This document shows, in pieces, positions 10,047 to 19,740 of a stretch of 64,000 nt of DNA. The stretch covers positions 1 through 64,000 of the forward strand of contig NZ_QYBB01000019.1 of assembly GCF_004137685.1 (NCBI RefSeq), in the 5' to 3' direction. Numbering within the stretch: position 1 is the first letter of the stretch; each line of letters begins with the position of its first letter. Position numbers and translations under genes: made by a program. The stretch is from Lichenibacterium minor. Lineage in GTDB: Bacteria > Pseudomonadota > Alphaproteobacteria > Rhizobiales > Beijerinckiaceae. Below the pieces are notes generated by a model that saw only the letters and a program-made list of their open reading frames with translations, searched no databases and was not told the DNA's origin.

Positions 10047-10255
10047 CGCGGGCGTCCCGCCCGCCTGGGCTCACGCGTGCCGGCTCGCGCTGTGCCGGTG
10101 CGGGCGGGACGCCCGCGCTACCAGTGTGACTCGTCCTGAAAGCCCGGCGCGCGTCGCTGGGACCGTCCCTGGTAGCGCGGGCGTCTCGCCCGCCTGGGCT
10201 CACGCGTGCCGGCTCGCGCTGCGCCGGTGCGGGCGGGACGCCCGCGCCACCAGTG
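10020..10255. repeat. Two tandem REP-like palindromic elements (107-bp direct repeat)
   Basis: A unit of about 107 bp occurs twice in tandem at 10020-10126 and 10149-10255 (offset exactly 129), with only about four differences. In copy 1 a perfect 25-bp inverted repeat (arms 10040-10064 and 10100-10124, core GGTAGCGCGGGCGTCCC) surrounds a 35-base loop, and copy 2 is almost the same. The duplicated unit includes the last eight codons and the stop codon of the upstream kinase gene, so copy 2 carries a dead copy of that coding end. Such elements are mobilised by the Y1-type RAYT transposase, which is encoded immediately downstream. Confidence 0.85.
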
Positions 10256-10259
10256 CCTC

Positions 10260-10856
10260 TCATGTTGTGGTGCTGCGGCCGGCCCAAGCGGAGGAGAACC
10301 GCCAATCCCCGGCGTTGCGGCACAGGCCGGCCTTCACCGGGTTGCTCTCGATGTAGGCGCGCGTGGCTTCGAGGTGCCGCTCGTTCCGCATGAAGCGGTC
10401 ATAGTATTCGCGCGCCCAGAAGGTCCCTCGTCGCCCCAGCGCCGCGTTGGCGGCCTTGCCGGTGAACGATTTCCAGGTCTGGACGACGCTCGACAGCCGG
10501 TGTCCCTCCACCTGCTCGGCCAGCGCATGGACGTGGGTCGGCATCACGCACCAGGCGAGGAGGCGGTAGCGTTCGCCGTCGAAGTGCAGCAGGGCGTCTT
10601 CGATCAAGCCGCCGAGGCGCGTGTCGGCCAGCAGCCTTTCGCCGTGACCGCCCAGAAGGGCCGCCTCGATCCCGTCGAGACGGTCCGCCGCGGGCATGCG
10701 GTCGAGCCGGTCCATCACCGGCCCGGGGAGAGCGTCGGCCAGGCGAAACACGATGTGCTGCACCGTTTCGGGCGAGTCGAAATGCGGGAGGTAGCCGCGC
10801 GAGCGCCAGCCGGCGTGAGGCTGTTCGGTGGGGACAGATTGCCCGATGTGTCTCAC
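10260..10856 (-). CDS. REP-associated tyrosine transposase (RAYT, Y1-type)
   Basis: A 198-residue transposase of the IS200/IS605-like Y1 (HUH) superfamily, REP-associated branch. It shows the HUH-type histidine motif MPTHVHAL near residue 104 and a catalytic tyrosine candidate in FWAREYYDRFMRNERH, followed by the family ending ATRAYIESNPVKAGL and WRFSSA. RAYTs nick and move single-stranded REP palindromes. The gene is flanked on both sides by REP elements (10020-10255 and a half element at 10876-10902), as expected for the family. It starts with GTG at 10856 after a GGGGG ribosome-binding site. An 11-base C tract at 10864-10874 lies just upstream. It looks intact. Confidence 0.88.
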   Translation of the reverse strand: MRHIGQSVPTEQPHAGWRSRGYLPHFDSPETVQHIVFRLADALPGPVMDRLDRMPAADRLDGIEAALLGGHGERLLADTRLGGLIEDALLHFDGERYRLLAWCVMPTHVHALAEQVEGHRLSSVVQTWKSFTGKAANAALGRRGTFWAREYYDRFMRNERHLEATRAYIESNPVKAGLCRNAGDWRFSSAWAGRSTTT

Positions 10857-10863
10857 CCCCGTT

Positions 10864-10874
10864 CCCCCCCCCCC
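10864..10874. repeat. Homopolymeric C11 tract
   Basis: An uninterrupted run of eleven C (G11 on the minus strand) lies between the RAYT start codon and the trmO stop codon. It sits just upstream of the RAYT ribosome-binding site, so slippage there could alter RAYT expression. It does not lie within either reading frame. Confidence 0.7.
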
Positions 10875-10875
10875 G

Positions 10876-10902
10876 CTATGCGGGCGGGACGCCCGCGCGA
10901 CC
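10876..10902. repeat. REP half element overlapping the 3' end of trmO
   Basis: On the minus strand this reads GGTCGCGCGGGCGTCC followed by CGCCCGC, which matches the arm of the REP elements at 10020-10255 with a single difference (A to C). Its partner arm is absent. It encodes the last eight residues (RAGVPPA region) and precedes the TAG stop of trmO. Confidence 0.75.
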
Positions 10903-11394
10903 GGTGTCGACGTCGTCGTCTCCCGGCTGGCGGGGCGCCAGGGGGGTGAAGCCGCAGCGGTCGGGCTTCAGGTCGATGAGGGGCGTGCCGTCGAGGCAGT
11001 CGAGGCCGCGCACCGACACCACCCCGCCCGCGATCCCCACCAGCGTCACCAGCGACGTGCCGATCGGGTTCGGACGCACCGGCGAGCGCAGCGAGAAGGT
11101 GCCCCGGCTCGTGCCGTCGCTCTTCGGGCTCTGGCGCAGGAGATCGCGGCGCGACCTGTCGAGCCAGTAGAGCACCTCGATCGACGCGTAACGCTCCAGC
11201 CCGTCGAGCCCGCCGTCCCAGGGCGCGAAGAGTTCGATGCGGCACACGGGGCCGTCGCGCCGGCCCTGGCGGGGGCAGTCCATCCGGTCGGTCCAGGGCG
11301 TGCGGATGCGCCCGATGAACACCAGCCCCGCGTCCGTCGCGGCCGGAGGCTCCACCGCCACCTCGCCCGGCCTGATCTCGTCCCGCCGCACCAT
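10876..11394 (-). CDS. trmO: tRNA (N6-threonylcarbamoyladenosine(37)-N6)-methyltransferase TrmO family
   Basis: A 172-residue member of the TrmO/TsaA (YaeB) family, SAM-dependent methyltransferases that convert t6A37 to m6t6A37 in tRNA. Recognisable parts are FIGRIRTPW near residue 27, YASIEVLYWLDRSRRD, the family signature RSPVRPNPIGTS and IDLKP near the end of the domain. The body of the domain ends around residue 155. The final residues (TGRAGVPPA) are encoded by a REP half element, so the natural C-terminus has been replaced or extended by repeat sequence. It starts at ATG 11394 and diverges from modA. Confidence 0.85.
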   Translation of the reverse strand: MVRRDEIRPGEVAVEPPAATDAGLVFIGRIRTPWTDRMDCPRQGRRDGPVCRIELFAPWDGGLDGLERYASIEVLYWLDRSRRDLLRQSPKSDGTSRGTFSLRSPVRPNPIGTSLVTLVGIAGGVVSVRGLDCLDGTPLIDLKPDRCGFTPLAPRQPGDDDVDTGRAGVPPA

Positions 11395-11464
11395 GATCGT
11401 CTCCCCGGTCCCGCGCGACGATAGGGCCCGGCCCGGGGCTGCGCCATGGACTCGCCGGATGCTG

Positions 11465-11488
11465 CGTTATATCTCTTCGGCTATGACG
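11465..11488 (+). promoter_or_regulatory. Candidate ModE-type molybdate box
   Basis: CGTTATAT-N8-CTATGACG, an imperfect 24-bp palindrome resembling the CGnTATAT / ATATnACG ModE/MopA Mo-box. It ends 18 bases before the modA start codon and overlaps the probable -10 region. This position fits molybdate-dependent repression of the transporter. It is a pattern match only; no modE gene is in the window. Confidence 0.5.
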
Positions 11489-11506
11489 CTTCACGGAGAC
11501 GGGTTC

Positions 11507-12304
11507 ATGCGGATCACGCGGCGGTTCTGGCTCGGCGCGGCCCTCCTGGCGATGATGCCGCTGGCCCCGGCCTCGGCCCAGACGGGCGCCGGCCCGACCG
11601 TCTTCGCCGCCGCGAGCCTGAAGAACGCCATGGACGACGCCGGAGCCCGCTGGGCCGCCGACGGCCACGCGGCCCCCAGACTGTCCTTCGCGGCCTCGAA
11701 CGTCCTCGAAAAGCAGATCGAGCAGGGCGCCCCGGCCGACCTCTTCTTTTCCGCCGACACCGACTGGATGGAGGCCGCCCAGAAGGCCGGCCTGATCCAG
11801 GACGGCACCCGCGTCGACCTGCTCGGCAACGAGATCGTGCTCGTGGCGCCGAAGGATTCGACGGTCGCCGTGGACATCCGCCCGGGCTTCGACCTCGGCC
11901 ACGCGCTGGACGGCGGCCGCCTCGCCATGGGCAACGCCGACGCCGTGCCGGCGGGCAAATACGGCAAGGCGGCGCTGGAGAAGCTCGGCGCCTGGGACGG
12001 CGTGAAGGACCACGTCGCCCAAGCCGAAAGCGTGCGCGCCGCGCTCGCCTTCGTGGCGCGGGGCGAGGCGCCGCTCGGCGTCGTCTACGCCACCGACGCC
12101 GCCGCCGAGCCCAGGGTCAAGGTGGTGGGCGTGTTCCCGAGCGACAGCCACCCGCCGATCGTCTACCCGGTGGCGATCACCAGGGGCGCGAAGAGCCCGG
12201 ACGCGGCGGCGTTCCTCGCCTTCCTGCGCGGGCCGGCGGCCGCCGACATCTTCGGGAAGCAAGGCTTCACCCTGCTGCGGAAGCCCGTGCCGACGCACGA
12301 CTGA
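11507..12304 (+). CDS. modA: Molybdate ABC transporter substrate-binding protein ModA
   Basis: A 265-residue periplasmic binding protein. It has a typical signal peptide (MRITRRFWLG, hydrophobic core, cleavage after APASAQ near residue 26). The mature part begins with the ModA signature TVFAAASLKNAMDDA and contains SNVLEKQIEQGAPADLFFSAD and the LVYAT-like segment GVVYATDAA, which are characteristic of molybdate/tungstate binders. ATG 11507 is favoured over an upstream ATG at 11483 because GGAGA lies about 8 bases before it. Its stop codon overlaps the modB start (TGATG), so modAB are translationally coupled. ModA delivers molybdate to the ModBC translocator, probably serving molybdenum-cofactor enzymes. 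Confidence 0.95.
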   Translation: MRITRRFWLGAALLAMMPLAPASAQTGAGPTVFAAASLKNAMDDAGARWAADGHAAPRLSFAASNVLEKQIEQGAPADLFFSADTDWMEAAQKAGLIQDGTRVDLLGNEIVLVAPKDSTVAVDIRPGFDLGHALDGGRLAMGNADAVPAGKYGKAALEKLGAWDGVKDHVAQAESVRAALAFVARGEAPLGVVYATDAAAEPRVKVVGVFPSDSHPPIVYPVAITRGAKSPDAAAFLAFLRGPAAADIFGKQGFTLLRKPVPTHD

Positions 12305-12999
12305 TGGCGGCCTGGCTGGGTCCGGACGCGCTCGTGGCGCTGCGGCTGAGCCTGCTGGTGGCCGGCACCGCCACGGCGGCGAGCCTGCCGCCGGGCCTCG
12401 CCGTCGCGGTCCTGCTGGCGCGGGGGCGCTTCCCGGGCCGAGCGGTGCTCGACACGGTCGTGCACCTGCCGCTCGTGCTGCCGCCGGTCGTCACCGGATA
12501 CCTGCTGCTGATCGTCTTCGGCCGGCGCGGTCCCGTCGGCGCCTGGCTGCACGACGCGCTCGGCGTCACCCTGGCGTTCCGCTGGACCGGCGCGGCCCTG
12601 GCCTGCGCCGTCATGGGCTTCCCCCTGATGGTGCGGGCGATGCGCTTGTCGCTCGAATCGGTCGACCGGAGACTCGAGGAGGCGGCCGGGACGCTCGGCG
12701 CCCATCCGGTCGCGGTCTTCGCCCTGGTGACGCTGCCCCTGGTGCTGCCCGGGATCATCGCCGGCCTGATCCTGTCCTTCGCGCGCGCCATGGGGGAGTT
12801 CGGCGCCACCATCACCTTCGTGGCCAACATCCCCGGCGAAACCCAGACGCTGCCGTCCGCCATCTACACCTTCACCCAGGTGCCGGGCGGCGAGGCCGAA
12901 GCGCTGAAGCTGACGCTGGTGTCCGTGGCGGTGTCGACGACCGCGCTGGTGGTGTCGGAGGTGCTGGCGCGCCGCGTGTCCCGGCGGATGCTGGCGTGA
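12304..12999 (+). CDS. modB: Molybdate ABC transporter permease ModB
   Basis: A 231-residue inner-membrane permease with about five membrane segments, beginning at ATG 12304 inside the modA stop codon. The binding-protein-dependent transport signature (EAA loop) is visible as LEEAAGTLGAHPVAVFALVTLPLVLPGI (in part EEAAGTLGA). ARAMGEFGATITFVANIPGE is strongly diagnostic for ModB. It works as a homodimer in the inner membrane with ModC. Length and topology are normal. A short 43-base gap separates it from modC. Confidence 0.95.
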   Translation: MAAWLGPDALVALRLSLLVAGTATAASLPPGLAVAVLLARGRFPGRAVLDTVVHLPLVLPPVVTGYLLLIVFGRRGPVGAWLHDALGVTLAFRWTGAALACAVMGFPLMVRAMRLSLESVDRRLEEAAGTLGAHPVAVFALVTLPLVLPGIIAGLILSFARAMGEFGATITFVANIPGETQTLPSAIYTFTQVPGGEAEALKLTLVSVAVSTTALVVSEVLARRVSRRMLA

Positions 13000-13042
13000 C
13001 GGGCCCCATCGCGCCGCGCGCGCCCTCCGCCCGGACCGTCGC

Positions 13043-14179
13043 GTGACGCGATCGTCGGACAGCGCCCTGTCGGTCGAGGTCACCCACCGCCAGGGCACCT
13101 TCTCGCTCGACGTGTCCTTCGCGGCGCCGGGCGGCGTCACGGCGCTGTTCGGCCGCTCCGGCGCCGGCAAGACCACGCTGGTCGGCGCCATCGGCGGGCT
13201 GCTGCGCCCGGCGCGGGGGCGCATCGCGCTCGGGGACCGGGTGTTGCTCGACACCGAACGCGGCATCTTCGTGCCGCGCCACCGCCGCCGCATCGGCACC
13301 GTGTTCCAAGAGGGGCGGCTGTTCCCCCACCTCAGCGTGCGGCAGAACCTGCTGTTCGGCCGCTGGTTCGCGCCGCGCTCGGAGGGGGGCGCGGGCTTCG
13401 ACGCGGTGGTGGACCTGCTCGGCATCGCGCCGCTGCTCGGGCGCCGCCCGGCCGGCCTTTCGGGCGGCGAGAAGCAGCGTGTCGCCATCGGCCGGGCGTT
13501 GCTGGCGAAGCCCCGGCTCCTGCTGATGGACGAGCCCCTGTCGGCGCTCGACGACGCCCGCAAAGCCGAGATCCTGCCCTACGTCGAGCGCCTGCGCGAC
13601 GAGGCCGGCGTGCCCATCGTCTACGTGTCGCATTCCGTCGCCGAGGTGGCGCGCCTGGCCGACACGCTCGTGGTGCTGGAAGGGGGCCGCGTGGCCGCGG
13701 CGGGCCCCGCGGGCGAGATCCTGTCCCGCCTCGACGTCGCCCCGCTGGCGGGCGCCCGGGAAGCCGGCGCCGTGCTCGACGCCCGCGTGGCGGCGCAGGA
13801 CGAGGGCTTCGGCCTGACGATCCTGCACACCCGCGCCGGCCCGCTTCGGGTGCCGCGCATCGACCTGCCGCTCGGCACGGCGCTGCGCGTGCAGGTGCCC
13901 GCGCGCGACGTGCTGCTGAGCCTCGGCGCGCCGGTCGGCACCAGCGCGCTCAACGTGCTGCCGGCCGTCGTGGCCGAGATCCGCGCCCGCGACGGCGCCG
14001 GCGCGGAGGTCCGTCTCGACTGCGGCGGCGCGGCCCTGCTGGCGCGCATCACCCGGCTGTCGCTGTCCGAGATGGGCTTGGCGCCCGGGTCGCGCGTCTT
14101 CGCCGTGGTGAAGAGCGTGGCGCTCGACCGGCGCTCTGGCGCGGCGTCCCGCCTTCCGCGCTACGACGGGACCACGTAG
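13043..14179 (+). CDS. modC: Molybdate ABC transporter ATP-binding protein ModC
   Basis: A 378-residue ATPase. Walker A is GRSGAGKTT near residue 37, the ABC signature LSGGEKQRVAIGRAL is near 145 and Walker B LLLMDEPLSALD near 167. The switch histidine is in YVSHS. The C-terminal third (about 300-365) is a TOBE/Mop-like domain (TSALNVLPAVV, RITRLSLSEMGLAPG), which in ModC binds molybdate and regulates activity. The start is GTG at 13043, since the frame has no better start. It completes the modABC operon. The last residues past the TOBE domain are basic and unremarkable. Confidence 0.94.
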   Translation: MTRSSDSALSVEVTHRQGTFSLDVSFAAPGGVTALFGRSGAGKTTLVGAIGGLLRPARGRIALGDRVLLDTERGIFVPRHRRRIGTVFQEGRLFPHLSVRQNLLFGRWFAPRSEGGAGFDAVVDLLGIAPLLGRRPAGLSGGEKQRVAIGRALLAKPRLLLMDEPLSALDDARKAEILPYVERLRDEAGVPIVYVSHSVAEVARLADTLVVLEGGRVAAAGPAGEILSRLDVAPLAGAREAGAVLDARVAAQDEGFGLTILHTRAGPLRVPRIDLPLGTALRVQVPARDVLLSLGAPVGTSALNVLPAVVAEIRARDGAGAEVRLDCGGAALLARITRLSLSEMGLAPGSRVFAVVKSVALDRRSGAASRLPRYDGTT

Positions 14180-14197
14180 CGCGGCGGCGCGGGCCGG

Positions 14198-14554
14198 TCA
14201 GCCGCGGTGGGACCAGCTCACCGGGCCGGCCTTGCCGAACAGCCACGGATATTGCCGGCACATCTGCTCCGTGCGCTTGGCCCGGAACCCGTAGGCGGCG
14301 CCGAGTGCCACGAACAGGAGCGACACGACGTAGTATTGCAACGACAGCAGGTCTTCCGACGCCAGCGCGTAGGACAGGAAGCGCACGGCGGCGGCCAGCG
14401 CCAGCAGCGCGAAGGGCAGGGTGAGGAGCGGCTTCCAGGAGTTCGCAAAGGCCCGGCCCGTCGCGATGCCGCCGAGCCCGCCCAGCACGACGGTGAAGAA
14501 CACGAAGGCGCCGAGCGCCCCCGGCTCGTCGGGGTAGAACAGCCCGCCCATCAA
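14198..14554 (-). CDS. DUF6867 family small membrane protein
   Basis: A 118-residue protein with three predicted membrane segments (roughly residues 14-33, 43-62 and 70-88) and a basic, cytoplasmic C-terminal tail (GFRAKRTEQMCRQYPWLF). It matches the DUF6867 family as I recall it, small membrane proteins found at the end of liv-type transporter operons in Hyphomicrobiales. The livF stop codon overlaps its start (ATGA at 14551-14554), so it is translated with livF and is most likely a functional accessory of the transporter. Its biochemical role is unknown. Confidence 0.75.
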   Translation of the reverse strand: MMGGLFYPDEPGALGAFVFFTVVLGGLGGIATGRAFANSWKPLLTLPFALLALAAAVRFLSYALASEDLLSLQYYVVSLLFVALGAAYGFRAKRTEQMCRQYPWLFGKAGPVSWSHRG

Positions 14555-15326
14555 TGGCCTCCCTCGAGATAGGCGGCCCGCACCTCGGGCCGGCTCAGGA
14601 GTTCCTTGCCGGTCCCCGACAGGGTGATCAGCCCGTTCACCATGACGTAGCCGCGGTCCGCGAGCTTCAGCGCGTGGAAGGCGTTCTGCTCGACCAGGAA
14701 CACCGTCAGGCCCTCGGTCTTGTTGAGGTCGCGGATGACGTCGAAGATTTGCTTCACGATGAGCGGCGCGAGCCCGAGCGACGGCTCGTCGAGCAGCAGC
14801 AGGCGCGGCCGGCTCATCAGGGCCCGGGCGATGGCCAGCATCTGCTGTTCGCCCCCCGACAGGGTGCCGCCGCGCTGCTGCGCGCGCTCCTTCAGCCGCG
14901 GGAAGATCGTGAAGGCGCGTTCCAGGTCCCGGTCGAAATGCGCGAAGCCGTTGATGGCCGCGCCCATCTGCAGGTTCTCGTAGACGGTCATGCGCGGGAA
15001 GATGCGCCGCCCTTCCGGCGACTGGGCGATCTCCAGCCGGGCGATCTCGTGCGTCGGCAACCGCGTGATGTCGCGGCCCTCGTAGGTGATCGACCCTTCG
15101 CGGGCGCGGGGGCTGCCGAAGATCGTCATCATCAGGGTCGACTTGCCGGCCCCGTTGGCGCCGATGAGGGTGACGATCTCGCCCTCGTTGACGTCCATGT
15201 CGATGCCCTTGAGGGCGCAGATCTTGCCGTAGAAGGTCTGCAGCCCGCGGATCGACAGCATGGGCGTGGGGGCGCCGTCGCGGCCGGGCGCGGCCTTCCG
15301 GCCCGGGGCCGCCTCGATGATGGTGG

Positions 15327-15330
<4 letters not shown>
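14551..15330 (-). CDS. livF: Branched-chain amino acid ABC transporter ATP-binding protein LivF
   Basis: A 259-residue ATPase of the LivF type. After about 22 flexible residues it reads MLSIRGLQTFYGKICALKGIDM, then Walker A GANGAGKST, the Q-loop region, signature LSGGEQQMLAIARALM and Walker B LLLLDEPSLGLAPLIV, which is diagnostic of LivF. GTG 15330 overlaps the livG stop (GTGA). A shorter form starting at the internal Met before LSIRG is possible. With LivG it powers the LivHM permease for import of branched-chain or other hydrophobic amino acids or related amides. Confidence 0.94.
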
Positions 15331-17641
<2,311 letters not shown>

Positions 17642-17645
17642 GGCG

Positions 17646-18575
17646 TCAGACCTTCTCGATCTCGGGGCGGCCGAGCAGGCCCGTGGGCATGAAGATCAGC
17701 GTGATCGCCAGGATGGAGAAGGCCGCCACGTCCTTGTAGTCGGTCGACACGTAGGTGGACCACAGCACCTCGATGAGGCCGATCAGCAGCCCGCCCAGCA
17801 CGGCGCCGGGCAGGGAACCGATGCCGCCCAGCACCGCGGCCGTGAAGGCCTTCACGCCGGGCACGAAGCCGTCGGCGAAGCTCACCACGCCGTAGTAGCT
17901 GAGGTACAGCACGCCCGCGACGGCGGCGAGCGCGGCGCCGATCACGAAGGTGAGCGAGATGGTGCGGTCGACGTCGATGCCGAGCAGCGCCGCCATCTTG
18001 CGGTCCTGCTCGCAGGCGCGCTGGGCGCGGCCGAGCGGCGTCTTCTGTACGAGGTACCAGAAGGCCGCCATCAGCAGCGTCGTCGACACCATGATGACGA
18101 TCTGCTTGTAGGACAGGGTGACGTCGTAGGAGCCCCCCGAGGTCAGCGCGATGTTCTTCTCGAACATGGGCGGGATGGTCTTGTTGCGCGGGCCCTGGAT
18201 CACCTGGACCATGTTGGACAGGAAGATCGACATGCCGATGGCGGAGATCAGCGGCGCCAAGCGGAACGAGCCGCGCAGGGGCCGGTAGGCCACGCGCTCG
18301 ATGGCCCAGTTCCACAGCGCCGTGATCGCCATGGCGCCGACCAGCACGATCACGAAGGCCAGGGCCACGTTGGTGATGCCGAGGAGCTGCGTGAGGATCA
18401 GGAACAGGATCAGCGCCACGAAGGCGGACAGCATGAACACGTCGCCATGGGCGAAGTTCACCATGCCGATGATGCCGAACACCATGGTGTAGCCGATGGC
18501 GATGAGGCCGTAGATGGACCCCAGCGTCACGCCGTTGATCATCGCTTGCAGGAAGATGTCCATGAGGGGCGGCAT
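17646..18575 (-). CDS. livH: Branched-chain amino acid ABC transporter permease LivH
   Basis: A 309-residue permease with about eight membrane segments and the LivH signatures INGVTLGSIYGLIAIGYTM, GMVNFAHGDVFML, the EAA loop QRACEQDRKMAALLGID and GVKAFTAAVLGGIGSLPGA. Two ATG codons (18575 and 18563) are possible. AAAGG is too close to the first and rather far from the second, so the start is uncertain by four codons. It is the first gene of livHMGF-DUF6867. No periplasmic binding protein gene (livK) lies beside it, so that component must be encoded elsewhere. A candidate sigma-54 promoter lies about 55 bases upstream. Confidence 0.93.
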   Translation of the reverse strand: MPPLMDIFLQAMINGVTLGSIYGLIAIGYTMVFGIIGMVNFAHGDVFMLSAFVALILFLILTQLLGITNVALAFVIVLVGAMAITALWNWAIERVAYRPLRGSFRLAPLISAIGMSIFLSNMVQVIQGPRNKTIPPMFEKNIALTSGGSYDVTLSYKQIVIMVSTTLLMAAFWYLVQKTPLGRAQRACEQDRKMAALLGIDVDRTISLTFVIGAALAAVAGVLYLSYYGVVSFADGFVPGVKAFTAAVLGGIGSLPGAVLGGLLIGLIEVLWSTYVSTDYKDVAAFSILAITLIFMPTGLLGRPEIEKV

Positions 18576-18628
18576 ACCTTTCGGCGCATCGGCTCTGCGC
18601 GGATCCTGGCGGTTGACGGCATCGAGGC

Positions 18629-18645
18629 TAGCAAGCCGCGTGCCG
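18629..18645 (-). promoter_or_regulatory. Candidate sigma-54 (-24/-12) promoter of the liv operon
   Basis: On the minus strand the sequence is CGGCACGCGGCTTGCTA, matching TGGCACG-N4-TTGCW with the invariant GG and GC exactly ten bases apart. Transcription would start around 18617, giving a leader of about 40-55 bases before livH. RpoN control would fit nitrogen-regulated amino-acid uptake. It is a pattern match without an identified activator site. Confidence 0.42.
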
Positions 18646-18740
18646 ATGGGCTGTCACCGGCCTGCCACACTTCCACCCCCAAATGGCGATGTCCCCGCCC
18701 TGCAGCCGCCACGAGACGCGAGTCCGGCGGAGGCTAGTGC

Positions 18741-19631
18741 CTATCCTTTGAGCATGTCAATCAGCGCCCGCAGCGCCGGCGGGATCTGGCGGCGGCTGGG
18801 ATAATACAGCGAGAAGCCGGGGCGCTCCGGGCACCAGTCCTCGAGGACGCGGGCGAGCCGGCCCGCCGCGACGTCGGCCTCGACGCTGCGGTCGAACGTG
18901 TAGGCGAGGCCGAGCCCGTCGAGGGCGGCCCGGCGGATGAGGTCCGGCTCGTTGACGGCGAGGGGCCCGTCGACCTCCAGCTCCAGGGCCTCGCCGTCGC
19001 GCTCGAACCCCCATCGCATGAAGCCCCCGCCCGTGAAGGCCCAGCGGATGCAGCGGTGCGCCGCGAGGTCGGCGGGGACGCGCGGGGCGGGGTGGCGGGC
19101 GAGGTAGTCCGGCGAGCCCACCACGGCGAAGCGGTGCGCGAAGCCGATCCGCACCGAAACCATGTCGCGGGGCACGGTGTCGCCGAACCGGATGCCGGCG
19201 TCGTAGCCGCCCGCCACCACGTCGACCATGCGCTCCTCCGACACGATCTCCAGCCGCACCCGCGGGTGGCGTTCCAGGAAGGGCGTGACGACGGGGCCGA
19301 GCACCATGCGGGCCGCGGTCCCGGGCACGTTGAGGCGCAGCGTGCCGACGGGCTCGTCGCGGCGGCCCGTCACGGCGGCCAGCGCGTCGCCGATGTCGCC
19401 CAGCGCCGGCGCGAGCCGCGCCAGCAGCGTTTCGCCGGCTTCGGTCGGCACCACGGCGCGGGTGGTGCGGTTGATGAGGCGCACGCCGATGCGCTCCTCC
19501 AGCGCCCGCATGCTGTGGCTCAGCGCCGAGGTCGACAGGCCGAGCTCGACGCCGGCGCGCTTGAACGAGCGGTGGCGCGCCACGGCGGCGAAGACGGTGA
19601 GCTCGCCGAGGTCGGTGCGGCTGACCCTCAT
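18741..19631 (-). CDS. LysR-family transcriptional regulator
   Basis: A 296-residue regulator. The N-terminal winged helix-turn-helix (about 8-66) reads LTVFAAVARHRSFKRAGVEL and LSTSALSHSMRALEERIGV. The effector domain starts around 95 (GTLRLNVPGTAARMVL) and is of the CrgA/DsdC-like group with the usual RFGDTVPRDM segment. ATG 19631 is chosen over an upstream frame extension because it has a strong GAGGAG ribosome-binding site 9 bases before it and begins the DNA-binding domain at the normal distance. It is divergent from the alcohol dehydrogenase gene across 109 bp, the standard arrangement for a LysR regulator and its target. Confidence 0.92.
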   Translation of the reverse strand: MRVSRTDLGELTVFAAVARHRSFKRAGVELGLSTSALSHSMRALEERIGVRLINRTTRAVVPTEAGETLLARLAPALGDIGDALAAVTGRRDEPVGTLRLNVPGTAARMVLGPVVTPFLERHPRVRLEIVSEERMVDVVAGGYDAGIRFGDTVPRDMVSVRIGFAHRFAVVGSPDYLARHPAPRVPADLAAHRCIRWAFTGGGFMRWGFERDGEALELEVDGPLAVNEPDLIRRAALDGLGLAYTFDRSVEADVAAGRLARVLEDWCPERPGFSLYYPSRRQIPPALRALIDMLKG

Positions 19632-19740
19632 CGATGAATTCTCCTCAACGCTCCGTGCGGCGGACGCCCGCTTATCGCAGCGTCGCGCGTGGCCATCTAG
19701 GGTCCGTGCTGCACTGCAGCGAAACCGCGCGAGACACCCC

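Noticed and set aside
9940..10323. Frames reading GSAGVPPAPAQREPARVSPG over the REP repeats
   Set aside because: They are translations of the REP palindromes, not genes; the composition comes from the repeat.
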